NCBI GenBank assembly: GCA_947631805.1
Contig: CANRNA010000110.1
Span: 1 to 6,324 of the forward strand
Length of the DNA: 6,324 bases
Direction: 5' to 3'
From: an uncultured Oscillospiraceae bacterium
GTDB lineage: Bacteria; Bacillota; Clostridia; Oscillospirales; Oscillospiraceae
The notes below the pieces were generated by a model. The model saw only the letters and a program-made list of their open reading frames with translations. It made no database searches and had not been told where the DNA came from. The translations under genes were made by a program, and so were the position numbers. Below, in pieces: positions 1-5,718 of the stretch (positions within the stretch are counted from its first letter, which is position 1; each line of letters begins with the position of its first letter).

Positions 1-2166
1 CCGCACGGTCCGCCGCCCGGACAGCCCGGCGTATACGCGGGCGCGGTAGCGCTCCTTGGCGTCGTTCAGCTCATTCCAGAACGCCGGTATCTCTCCGGGG
101 GCGTCCAGGTCCTCCCGCCGCCGGGCGCACAGGGCCTCCAGCTCGTCCAAAAACGCGGCCAGCTCCTCTATAAGCTCCACGGCCCCGCCGTTGCGCTCCA
201 GGGCGCCGACGGTCCAGCGCAGCAGCCTTGCCAGCTCGTACGTCTCGGCCATGGAGGAGCCCAGCATGCCGGGCAGGCCGTTGAGGGCGTCGTACCAGCC
301 GGGCTTGCCCCCTTCCATCTCCACGCCCATGCCGTAGGGGTCCAGGGCAGCGAACTTGACCGCGCACAGCAGCGCCAGCTTTTCCGCCAGGGTGCCGCGG
401 ATGAGCTCCCCGTCCGCGCCATGCAGGTACTGGTCCTGTCCGGCGGGGGTGAAGGCGTCGTCCAGGGCGTGGTACTGGCGGATGCCGTTTTCCGTCCTGG
501 CGTAGCGCCGGGCCCGTGGGGCCACCGCCGCCTGGGGGGCGTAATAGGTGTAGGCCCGCTCGTACAGAAGCTCCCGCTCCTGCTCCGGGAACACGGCCAG
601 ATATTCCTCAATGAGGTCCAGATCGTACGTCCAGTGGTCGGTCCAGTAGCCCTCCCCGAAGGCGGCGTCCAGCCGGGCCTCGGCGGCGGTCATGATCCGG
701 GAGAAGAGCCCCTCCGCCTGGGAGGCGGGGGCGCTGTCCAGCAGCGTTTCATAGAGCCTGCCGGGGGTGAAGGGGGCGGCGAGCACCCGCTCCAGGGCCT
801 CCCGGCCGGGACCGGGGAGCTCCGAGGCCAGGCACTGGGCCCGCTGGGGGTCCAGGGCGTAGGACTGCATGCTGATGACAAGGGGATTGTAGCCGTCGGG
901 CTGGATGAGGCTGAAAAAGGCGTGGATGTTCTGCCGCCCCACGAAGGGGGAGAAGAAGGTGTCGCTGCGGCGGTTCTGGTTCACGTCCCGGTAGTTGCCG
1001 TTGCCCTGGGAGTAGAGCTCCGGGAGCATGGAGAAGAAGTTGTAATCCCGCTCCAGGTCCCCGTGCTTGCGGGAGTAGGCGTAAAACACCTTGTCCGCCC
1101 CCAGCGCCAGGGGCATGCCCCCCCGGAGGACGTTATCCATATAAGTATATTTGCAGTAGGCGTCGAAGACCGGGTCCCCGGTGGCGGTTTGGATGGGGGC
1201 GCACAGCTCGTCTGTCAGGGCACGGGCCCGGCTGTGCTTGGCCCGGAACCAGGCATCGTCCGTCTTTCGCTCCAGCAGCCGGTCCAGCTGGACGCGGCTG
1301 TCCACCTGGCCGATGAGCTCGCTGACGGTGAAGCCCTCCCCAGGCCGGAGGGTCCCCTCCCGGGCGAAGAAGGCGCAGGGGAGGAGGTTGGAGCTGTGCT
1401 GGGGCCGGGCCAGCACGGCGGCCAGCCCTCCCTCGGCGAACACGCCGGGCCGGGCCAGGGCCGTGTCCTGGTCGAAAAGGGCCTCTCCGTCCGCGACCAC
1501 GGGCAGAAGAGCGCCGTCCTCGTCAAAGCCCAGGGCAAAGCTGCCGCCCTCCACCACGCCCACACGGGCGCTGTCGCCCATGCTGACGCGGACCCGGTAA
1601 TAGGGCCGCCGGGCGGGGACGTCCTCCACCTGCATCCATGCCTTGGTGGTCTGGAGCATCCCCTTCATGCTCCCGTCGCCCACCCCATAGGGGATGAGCT
1701 CCGGCATGCCGTCCAGCATCTCCACGGCGCAGGAGGCGCCGGACACGTTTGTCACCCGTACCCGGCGGACCAGAGCCCCCACCCGCTCCTCGGGCAGGAC
1801 GAAATAGTCCACCGACACGGCAAGGCCGCTCTCGCCGCCCCTGTCGGTCAGGGACAGGGCGTTCATCTCCACGGTCATGGAGCACTGTTCGGGATGGGCA
1901 AAAGCCTCAAAAAAACGGCCGTCCCGGCGCAGGAAGGTGCGGAAGCCCCGGCGGTCCGCCGCCTCAAAGGCGCGGTGAGCGGGCAGAAATTCCATCACGG
2001 CCCGGTCCTTGTTGTCCACGCCGAAGCTAACGATGCCCTGGCCTCTGTTTACATAATAACACCATATAGGCACCCCGTGCAGGCCCGCTATCCCCGGCAG
2101 AAAGCTGGCGAAGGGCGGGCGCAGGCCGTACCGGTCCATGGTGAATTGTTCCGCGTTTTGTTTCAT
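1..2166 (-). CDS. Large GH94/GH149-like glycoside phosphorylase ('cellobiose phosphorylase' type), C-terminus beyond window
   Basis: The frame is open from the ATG at 2166-2164 to the left edge, giving 722 N-terminal residues. The family is usually about 1,100 residues, so roughly a third is missing. The N-terminus (residues 10-60: DRYG, ASFLPGIAG, PIWCYYVNRGQG, SFGVDNKD) starts a beta-sandwich domain. The (alpha/alpha)6 catalytic barrel begins near residue 330. NYRDVNQNRR (391-400) matches the position of the RDxxQD motif of GH94. PGWYDALNG (622-630) matches the DWNDxLN motif, which makes Asp626 the predicted general acid. The phosphate-binding His/Thr region lies outside the window. The likely role is cytoplasmic phosphorolysis of a beta-glucan or oligosaccharide to glucose 1-phosphate. 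There is no signal peptide. The start is fixed by AAAAGGAGG five bases upstream. It lies 13 bases after the other phosphorylase gene and is surely co-transcribed. Phosphorylase clan: fairly sure. GH149 (beta-1,3-glucan phosphorylase) rather than a GH94 subgroup: a guess. Confidence 0.85.
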   Translation of the reverse strand, partial: MKQNAEQFTMDRYGLRPPFASFLPGIAGLHGVPIWCYYVNRGQGIVSFGVDNKDRAVMEFLPAHRAFEAADRRGFRTFLRRDGRFFEAFAHPEQCSMTVEMNALSLTDRGGESGLAVSVDYFVLPEERVGALVRRVRVTNVSGASCAVEMLDGMPELIPYGVGDGSMKGMLQTTKAWMQVEDVPARRPYYRVRVSMGDSARVGVVEGGSFALGFDEDGALLPVVADGEALFDQDTALARPGVFAEGGLAAVLARPQHSSNLLPCAFFAREGTLRPGEGFTVSELIGQVDSRVQLDRLLERKTDDAWFRAKHSRARALTDELCAPIQTATGDPVFDAYCKYTYMDNVLRGGMPLALGADKVFYAYSRKHGDLERDYNFFSMLPELYSQGNGNYRDVNQNRRSDTFFSPFVGRQNIHAFFSLIQPDGYNPLVISMQSYALDPQRAQCLASELPGPGREALERVLAAPFTPGRLYETLLDSAPASQAEGLFSRIMTAAEARLDAAFGEGYWTDHWTYDLDLIEEYLAVFPEQERELLYERAYTYYAPQAAVAPRARRYARTENGIRQYHALDDAFTPAGQDQYLHGADGELIRGTLAEKLALLCAVKFAALDPYGMGVEMEGGKPGWYDALNGLPGMLGSSMAETYELARLLRWTVGALERNGGAVELIEELAAFLDELEALCARRREDLDAPGEIPAFWNELNDAKERYRARVYAGLSGRRTVR

Positions 2167-2171
2167 AGCAG

Positions 2172-2180
2172 CCTCCTTTT
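2172..2180 (-). promoter_or_regulatory. Ribosome binding site of the second phosphorylase gene, overlapping the upstream stop
   Basis: On the minus strand AAAAGGAGG begins on the last A of the upstream gene's TAA stop codon and ends five bases before the ATG at 2166. The overlap of stop and Shine-Dalgarno suggests translational coupling, with ribosomes ending the first gene re-initiating on the second. It also decides the start of the downstream gene. Confidence 0.85.
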
Positions 2181-4870
2181 TAAGCCAATACCACCGACAC
2201 CCGGTGGGTCTCGCCCTCCGTCAGGGCGGCTATGGTCTCGGGGGAGAGGGACACCCGCCCTTCGGTGAAGGGCAGGTCCGCCCCGTCCAGGGCGGCGGAC
2301 AGGGGGCGGAAGGGGCCCTCGCCCGTCTCCGGGGCGTGGAAGGTCACCTCCAGCTCCCGCCCGGCAAAGGGCAGGGATATGGCGGCGGTCCGGTCCGGCC
2401 CGAACTGGCAGGCCAGGAGCTTAGGCTCGATGACAAGGCTCCCCAGCTCGCCACGGACGCCGAACATCTCCGTCACCGCCGTGAGCAGATACCAGCTGGC
2501 CGCGCCGGTCAGGTAGTGGTAGAGCCCCCGGCCGCCCCGGCCGAAGTACTCCGGCAGGCCGGGATAGATCATGCTCCGGTCAAAATCCATGGCCTGGCGG
2601 TAAAGGCTGTCCAGGGCCCTGTAGCCCGCCTGGGCGAAGCCCCGGCGGTACAGGGCGTTGGCGTACATCACCGCCATGTGGGAGAACACCGCCCCGTTTT
2701 CCTTCTCCCCGTAGGCGAAGCCGAACATCCGGCCCATGTCGGTCTTGACCTGGCCAAAGTCGGTGTTGAGCCGGTAGCCCCCGCAGGCGCCGTCGTACAG
2801 ATAGGCGTCGGCGCTCTCCACGATGGCGGACACCTGCTCCGCCGTGGCCGTCCCGGCCATGACGGCGAAGACCTGGCTGGTGAGGAGCATATTGCTCCTG
2901 CCCTCCCGCTCGCCCTCCAGGGGGCGGCCGTTGTCGTCATAGTAGCCGTTGAACCAGCCATGGCCGCGGCTGTCGGTGAGCCACTGGGTGCGGCGGATGT
3001 GCTCTGTCAGCCACCGGCCCTTCTCCCGCAGGGAGGCGGCCAGGGCATGCCCGTCGTGGACCGTGCGCCTGCCGGAGACGGTGTGGACGCACGCGGCCAT
3101 ATACCGGTCCAGCAGAGCCCTCTTGGCGGCGGGGTCGGCGTAAAGGGCCCCGTCCCCCTCCAGAAGGATGTCCATCTCCTCCAGCAGGGGGAAGCCCGTC
3201 TCCCCCCGGGCGGCGCATGTCTCCACCAGGTCCGCCAGGTCCAGCAGGTTTTTGGCGTAGGCGTTGGCAAAGGCCACGCTCTCCCCCCGATGCCCGGCCA
3301 TGTCCAGGGCGTCGTTCCAGTCCGCGTCCCGGAGCCGGGGCACGTTGTGCTCCCCCACCTCCCAGAAGGCGGTCAGGTTCTGCACCAGCAGGTGTTCCAG
3401 CACGGTGCCCTCGTATTCGGCGCCTGTCTCGTCCAGCTGCCAGGTCTGTCCGGGCTGCCACAGCCCGTCCACGTCGGTGCCCCGCCGGACCTGCCGGTCC
3501 TTGAAATACCGCTGGCTCTGTCGGAGGATGGACAGGTCCCCGGTCTGGTGGATGTACAAGAGCGTGGTCATCAGCGGCCACACCCCGTGGTCCATCCACA
3601 CCCGGGTGATGGCGTTCCGGTCGGCCTTGAACTGGCCGGGGAGCTGGCCGATGATGGTGGCGTTGGTGCCGTCGGCCCGGACGCCCGCGAAGTTCTGCAC
3701 CAGCATCTCCCGCACGGAGGCGGGGTCCATCAGCAGCAGGGCCAGACAGTCCTGCCACAGGTCCCGCCAGCCCCGGCCGCCCTTGCCGTAATCGTGGTGG
3801 GGCAGGAAGGAGCAGCCGAAGATGCGCCGCAGCTCCGGCTGGAAGGCCACCCAGGCCATGAAGCCGTCGAAGGCGGCGTCGCCGGTGGAAAAGCGGATGC
3901 GCACCTTGCTTCGCCAGTAGTCCCGGACCCGCTCCCAGCAGGCGTAGACCGCCTGACTGTCCCCGAACAGGGACGGGGGCGCGGCGGGCTCTAAGTCGTG
4001 GGGGCACACGCTGAGCACGACGGTGTACTCCCGCGCCTGGCCGGGGGCCAGGGTGACCGGCGGGAACCGAAGGCCCCCCAGGGCCTCCTGGCCGTCTACC
4101 TGATAGCCTGGGCCCACGCCGGGCCGGTCCTCCAGCAGGGCATCCGGCCAGTCCAGGGCGCCGCCGGGGCCGGTGAAGGCGGTCTCCTCGGCATAGAAGC
4201 TGGCCGGGGGCGCGCCGAACTGGTCCATGCCCTGGACGGCGTAGCAGGTGTCCGCCAGCCGGTGGCCCCGCTCGTCAAAGGACAGGGTGGGCCGCACGGT
4301 CACCCCGTACCGGGTGACAACGGTCCGGTTGAGAAGGCTCGTCACGTGCCGGTGGTCCCGCAGGTTGTCGGCGCTGCGGCCGTAGATGGGCACGGCGGCC
4401 ACGGGGGTGAGGGTCAGGGGGGCGGAGCCGATGTTCTCCAGGCGCACCTGGTGCACCTCCGCGTCCCCCTCGGGCAGGACGAAGGATAGGATGTCCGCCC
4501 GCAGGCCCAGCCGGGCGTTTTGGCGCGTGACGCGCTGCCACATATACCCCGCCTCCAGGGAGCACTCGTCCTCCCGGTCTGTGCGGCGGGCGGCGTCCTG
4601 GGCGGCGGAGCAGCCCACGGCGGACCAGAGCGTCCCGTCCTCCAGCCGACACCAGAAATTCCGGCCGGACCGGCTGGTGGAAAGGTCCCCGACGCTCACC
4701 GGGGTCAGCAGAAAGTGGTCCTGATCGGTCTTGGCGTCCCCCCGCAGGTGGGCCGTCACGGCGCTTTTCAGGCCTGTCTCCCCGGCCAGGGGGAAGTAGA
4801 GCTCCCGATAATCCCCGGCGTGGTCCAGGGTGAAGGTACCGTATCGGTCGGTGAAGCGGCATCGGGCCAT
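2180..4870 (-). CDS. GH94-family inverting glycoside phosphorylase, laminaribiose-phosphorylase-like
   Basis: The protein is complete at 896 residues. GH94 enzymes cleave a beta-glucoside with inorganic phosphate, with inversion, giving alpha-glucose 1-phosphate and a shortened sugar in the cytoplasm. Residues 1-320 look like the N-terminal beta-sandwich and linker, and 325-800 like the (alpha/alpha)6 barrel. GGRGWRDLWQD (364-374) is the signature that supplies an Arg (369) and Asp (370) to the phosphate/sugar site. ADWNDALD (516-523) carries the predicted general acid, Asp520. KENGAVFSH (723-731) and LTGAASW (787-793) match the phosphate-binding His (731) and Thr/Gly (788/789) regions. A C-terminal beta domain follows from about 805. 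All expected catalytic elements are present. About 900 residues and the DYGKGGRGWRD motif fit laminaribiose phosphorylases better than cellobiose phosphorylases of about 810. The frame is open upstream to 5002, but the ATG at 4870 has a good Shine-Dalgarno and begins the conserved RFTDRYGTF segment. It is first in the operon with the gene at 1-2166. Family: very sure. Substrate: uncertain. Confidence 0.92.
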   Translation of the reverse strand: MARCRFTDRYGTFTLDHAGDYRELYFPLAGETGLKSAVTAHLRGDAKTDQDHFLLTPVSVGDLSTSRSGRNFWCRLEDGTLWSAVGCSAAQDAARRTDREDECSLEAGYMWQRVTRQNARLGLRADILSFVLPEGDAEVHQVRLENIGSAPLTLTPVAAVPIYGRSADNLRDHRHVTSLLNRTVVTRYGVTVRPTLSFDERGHRLADTCYAVQGMDQFGAPPASFYAEETAFTGPGGALDWPDALLEDRPGVGPGYQVDGQEALGGLRFPPVTLAPGQAREYTVVLSVCPHDLEPAAPPSLFGDSQAVYACWERVRDYWRSKVRIRFSTGDAAFDGFMAWVAFQPELRRIFGCSFLPHHDYGKGGRGWRDLWQDCLALLLMDPASVREMLVQNFAGVRADGTNATIIGQLPGQFKADRNAITRVWMDHGVWPLMTTLLYIHQTGDLSILRQSQRYFKDRQVRRGTDVDGLWQPGQTWQLDETGAEYEGTVLEHLLVQNLTAFWEVGEHNVPRLRDADWNDALDMAGHRGESVAFANAYAKNLLDLADLVETCAARGETGFPLLEEMDILLEGDGALYADPAAKRALLDRYMAACVHTVSGRRTVHDGHALAASLREKGRWLTEHIRRTQWLTDSRGHGWFNGYYDDNGRPLEGEREGRSNMLLTSQVFAVMAGTATAEQVSAIVESADAYLYDGACGGYRLNTDFGQVKTDMGRMFGFAYGEKENGAVFSHMAVMYANALYRRGFAQAGYRALDSLYRQAMDFDRSMIYPGLPEYFGRGGRGLYHYLTGAASWYLLTAVTEMFGVRGELGSLVIEPKLLACQFGPDRTAAISLPFAGRELEVTFHAPETGEGPFRPLSAALDGADLPFTEGRVSLSPETIAALTEGETHRVSVVLA

Positions 4871-4875
4871 GATAG

Positions 4876-4884
4876 CTCCTCTCC
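4876..4884 (-). promoter_or_regulatory. Ribosome binding site of the GH94 gene
   Basis: On the minus strand GGAGAGGAG lies five bases before the ATG at 4870. This selects that start over the upstream in-frame ATG at 5002. The 44 codons between the two give a non-conserved basic peptide and run over the probable promoter. Confidence 0.8.
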
Positions 4885-4914
4885 GGCAGTCTCCGCTGCC
4901 CGTGTGATAAGTTG

Positions 4915-4943
4915 ATTGTAGGGAATCGGTCCGGGAATTGAAA
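4915..4943 (-). promoter_or_regulatory. Candidate sigma-A promoter of the phosphorylase operon
   Basis: On the minus strand the -10 box is TACAAT (4920-4915, 5/6 to consensus). Exactly 17 bases upstream is a weak -35, TTTCAA (4943-4938). Transcription would start near 4908, giving a leader of about 38 bases. The poor -35 fits a promoter needing an activator or subject to control. The spacer contains two copies of GGGAATYG (plus-strand reading) 12 bp apart, a possible protein site. The -10 and its position are seen; function is inferred. Confidence 0.45.
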
Positions 4944-5034
4944 GCCCCTTTTTTTCTGAAAGGTCTCCACATTTTAGTAGGAGGGAAAGATGTGCCCGGC
5001 ATTCCTGCCCGTTCCGGGCGGGAAGCAGAAAAAA

Positions 5035-5060
5035 GTTAAAAAATTTTTCAAATTGTCTCA
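5035..5060 (+). promoter_or_regulatory. A/T-rich UP-element-like tract
   Basis: A run of A and T (AAAAAATTTTTCAAATT and flanks) stands out from the GC-rich surroundings. It lies directly upstream of the -35 box of the rightward XRE promoter, where UP elements contact the RNA polymerase alpha subunit. It would also bend the DNA between the two divergent promoters. Confidence 0.4.
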
Positions 5061-5067
5061 AAAGTGT

Positions 5068-5096
5068 CGGACAAATGCCGCGCGGTCTGATATAAT
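5068..5096 (+). promoter_or_regulatory. Sigma-A promoter of the XRE regulator gene
   Basis: The -10 box TATAAT (5091-5096) is perfect. The -35 box CGGACA (5068-5073) keeps GACA and is 17 bases away. The start point is expected near 5103, about 98 bases before the ATG at 5201. A short inverted repeat, TTGTC-N12-GACAA (5053-5074), overlaps the -35 and is a candidate operator, possibly for autoregulation. The promoter is divergent from the phosphorylase promoter about 125 bp to the left. Confidence 0.75.
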
Positions 5097-5114
5097 GACG
5101 ATAGTTACAAAAAA

Positions 5115-5187
5115 GGAACGAAAAGGAAACGCTTCGTTCCGTTATCTGGAGAGGAGCCCGGCCTGGGGCGCTGGCGCCGCGGGCCGG
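5115..5187 (+). promoter_or_regulatory. Structured 5' leader of the XRE gene (two hairpins)
   Basis: The first hairpin is an 8-bp perfect stem, GGAACGAA (5115-5122) with TTCGTTCC (5133-5140), and a 10-base loop. The second is GC-rich: CCGGCC (5158-5163) with GGCCGG (5182-5187), and an inner stem GGCG/CGCC (5167-5170/5175-5178) around a CTGG loop, with 3-base internal loops. Its 3' strand ends immediately before the AAAGGAGG at 5188. It could tune ribosome access or protect the message. It matches no riboswitch that I recognise. Confidence 0.45.
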
Positions 5188-5195
5188 AAAGGAGG
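5188..5195 (+). promoter_or_regulatory. Ribosome binding site of the XRE gene
   Basis: AAAGGAGG sits five bases before the ATG at 5201, a near-ideal Shine-Dalgarno supporting that start. A second in-frame ATG at 5255 also has a purine-rich GGAGGAAGGGG stretch (5239-5249) upstream, so a shorter product is possible. Confidence 0.75.
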
Positions 5196-5200
5196 ATGCT

Positions 5201-5452
5201 ATGACCGGTGAGCAGCCAGATACCGGGCCCATGGGTCCGGAGGAAGGGGCCCACATGTTCCCCGAGCGGCTGAAAGCTCTGCGGGAGGGGGAAAATCTAG
5301 ACAGAAAGACCCTGGCGGAGCTGTGCGGGCTGTCCAAAAACGTCGTCAGCCGGTATGAGAACGGCGAGCGGGAGCCCTCCAGCCAGTCCCTGGTGGCGCT
5401 GGCGGACTTTTTCGACGTGTCGGTGGACTATCTGCTGGGGCGGGAAAAATAG
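5201..5452 (+). CDS. Small XRE/Cro-type helix-turn-helix transcriptional regulator
   Basis: The product has 83 residues and is almost entirely an HTH_3/Cro-CI DNA-binding domain (about residues 20-80). The conserved domain opens with MFPERLKALRE (19-29). Helix 2 is around RKTLAELCGLS (35-45), the recognition helix around SKNVVSRYENGERE (45-58), and the domain closes with LADFFDVSVDYLLGRE. There is no effector or dimerisation domain, as in many small clostridial and phage-type repressors. The first 18 residues (MTGEQPDTGPMGPEEGAH) are not typical of the family. The ATG at 5201 has the better Shine-Dalgarno, but the ATG at 5255 starts exactly at the conserved domain and is a real alternative. 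It is transcribed divergently from the phosphorylase operon, so control of that operon and of itself is plausible but inferred. Family assignment is very secure; target is unknown. Confidence 0.9.
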   Translation: MTGEQPDTGPMGPEEGAHMFPERLKALREGENLDRKTLAELCGLSKNVVSRYENGEREPSSQSLVALADFFDVSVDYLLGREK

Positions 5453-5473
5453 TTTTCTCCGTCCCTTTAACGT

Positions 5474-5501
5474 TCTGCCCTCCGGTGAGCCGGAGGGCAG
5501 A
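5474..5501 (+). terminator. 12-bp perfect hairpin after the XRE gene (terminator lacking a U-tract)
   Basis: TCTGCCCTCCGG (5474-5485) pairs perfectly with CCGGAGGGCAGA (5490-5501) around a TGAG loop, 22 bases after the XRE stop codon. Stability and position suit a transcription terminator, but the following bases (CTGTATAGCATG) contain no T-run, and neither does the opposite strand. Termination may be partial. The hairpin may instead protect the mRNA 3' end or, as a DNA palindrome, bind a protein. Confidence 0.5.
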
Positions 5502-5523
5502 CTGTATAGCATGGGCGTTTTGC

Positions 5524-5552
5524 TTGACAAGGGGAAAGGGGAAAGGTATAAT
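5524..5552 (+). promoter_or_regulatory. Perfect-consensus sigma-A promoter driving the small RNA candidate
   Basis: TTGACA (5524-5529) and TATAAT (5547-5552) are both exact consensus and separated by exactly 17 bases. All 17 spacer bases are purines, made of GGGGAAA repeated twice plus GG. The start point is expected near 5559. Such a match is rare and implies strong, probably constitutive transcription rightward. No protein-coding gene follows on this strand. Confidence 0.85.
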
Positions 5553-5558
5553 AAGGGT

Positions 5559-5707
5559 GTGGAAACCCTTTAGACGGTGCCACAGTTACACGTCACACTA
5601 GATCGGGGCTGCTACCCCAACCCAGCCGTGAGCCGTTTGCCTGCAACAGACGGCAATAGCATACGAAAACGCTCTCAAGACTTGCGTCCTGAGAGCGCTG
5701 CGTTTTC
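5559..5707 (+). ncRNA. Candidate small non-coding RNA of about 150 nt, family not recognised
   Basis: The unit runs from the expected start of a perfect promoter to a hairpin with a T-rich tail. There is no ATG within it. Stems seen: TGTGG/CCACA (5558-5562/5580-5584); GGGG/CCCC (5605-5608/5615-5618) or the competing GGCTG/CAGCC (5607-5611/5623-5627); and GCCGTTTG/CAGACGGC (5632-5639/5647-5654, 8 bp with one G-T pair). AGACGG (5572-5577) could pair instead with CCGTTT (5633-5638), so an alternative long-range fold is possible. The last stem is the terminator. It lacks the GGAAGGAAGCAGCC-type loop of SRP RNA, and I saw no tmRNA or riboswitch hallmark. A 6S-like, stress or trans-acting RNA is possible. 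That it is an RNA gene is inferred from promoter, structure and terminator, not from homology. Confidence 0.6.
5665..5707. terminator. Bidirectional intrinsic terminator between the small RNA and the convergent gene
   Basis: CGCTCTCA (5670-5677) pairs with TGAGAGCG (5690-5697), with an inner GAC/GTC stem. Outside it GAAAACG (5665-5671) faces CGTTTTC (5701-5707). Read rightward, the stem is followed by CTGCGTTTTCTT. Read leftward, it is followed directly by TTTTCGT, 21 bases after the stop codon of the gene at 5719-6324. It therefore suits termination of both convergent transcripts, and looks stronger in the leftward direction. Confidence 0.75.
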
Positions 5708-5718
5708 TTACAGGGATA

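Noticed and set aside
421..2268. Plus-strand open frame of 615 codons opposite the large phosphorylase gene
   Set aside because: It is antisense to a clearly conserved protein. Its translation is rich in G, H, V, P and Q with no domain, and long antisense frames are expected in GC-rich genes with G/C third positions. It also has no ribosome site.
2138..3994. Plus-strand open frame of 618 codons opposite the GH94 gene
   Set aside because: It has the same low-complexity G/V/H/P/Q composition and lies entirely over the GH94 catalytic domain. It is a shadow of codon bias in the real gene.
4933..4955. GGG...CCCC followed by seven T, resembling a rightward terminator
   Set aside because: Only about three base pairs can form, and no rightward transcript arriving here is evident.
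4871..5002. 44-residue N-terminal extension of the GH94 protein from the ATG at 5002
   Set aside because: The segment is not protein-like for this family, covers the probable promoter, and the ATG at 4870 has a proper Shine-Dalgarno and begins the conserved domain.
4990..5211. Plus-strand 73-codon frame across the intergenic region
   Set aside because: It spans the XRE promoter and leader, has no ribosome site, and its Lys/Arg/Gly-rich product is not domain-like.
5511..5573. 20-codon frame starting ATG at 5511
   Set aside because: It overlaps both promoter boxes, so it could not be translated from the small-RNA transcript, and it has no convincing ribosome site.
5559..5707. Small RNA as SRP RNA, tmRNA or a known riboswitch
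   Set aside because: None of the hallmark loops or tRNA-like ends are visible, and no gene follows for a riboswitch to control. 6S RNA could not be excluded by eye.
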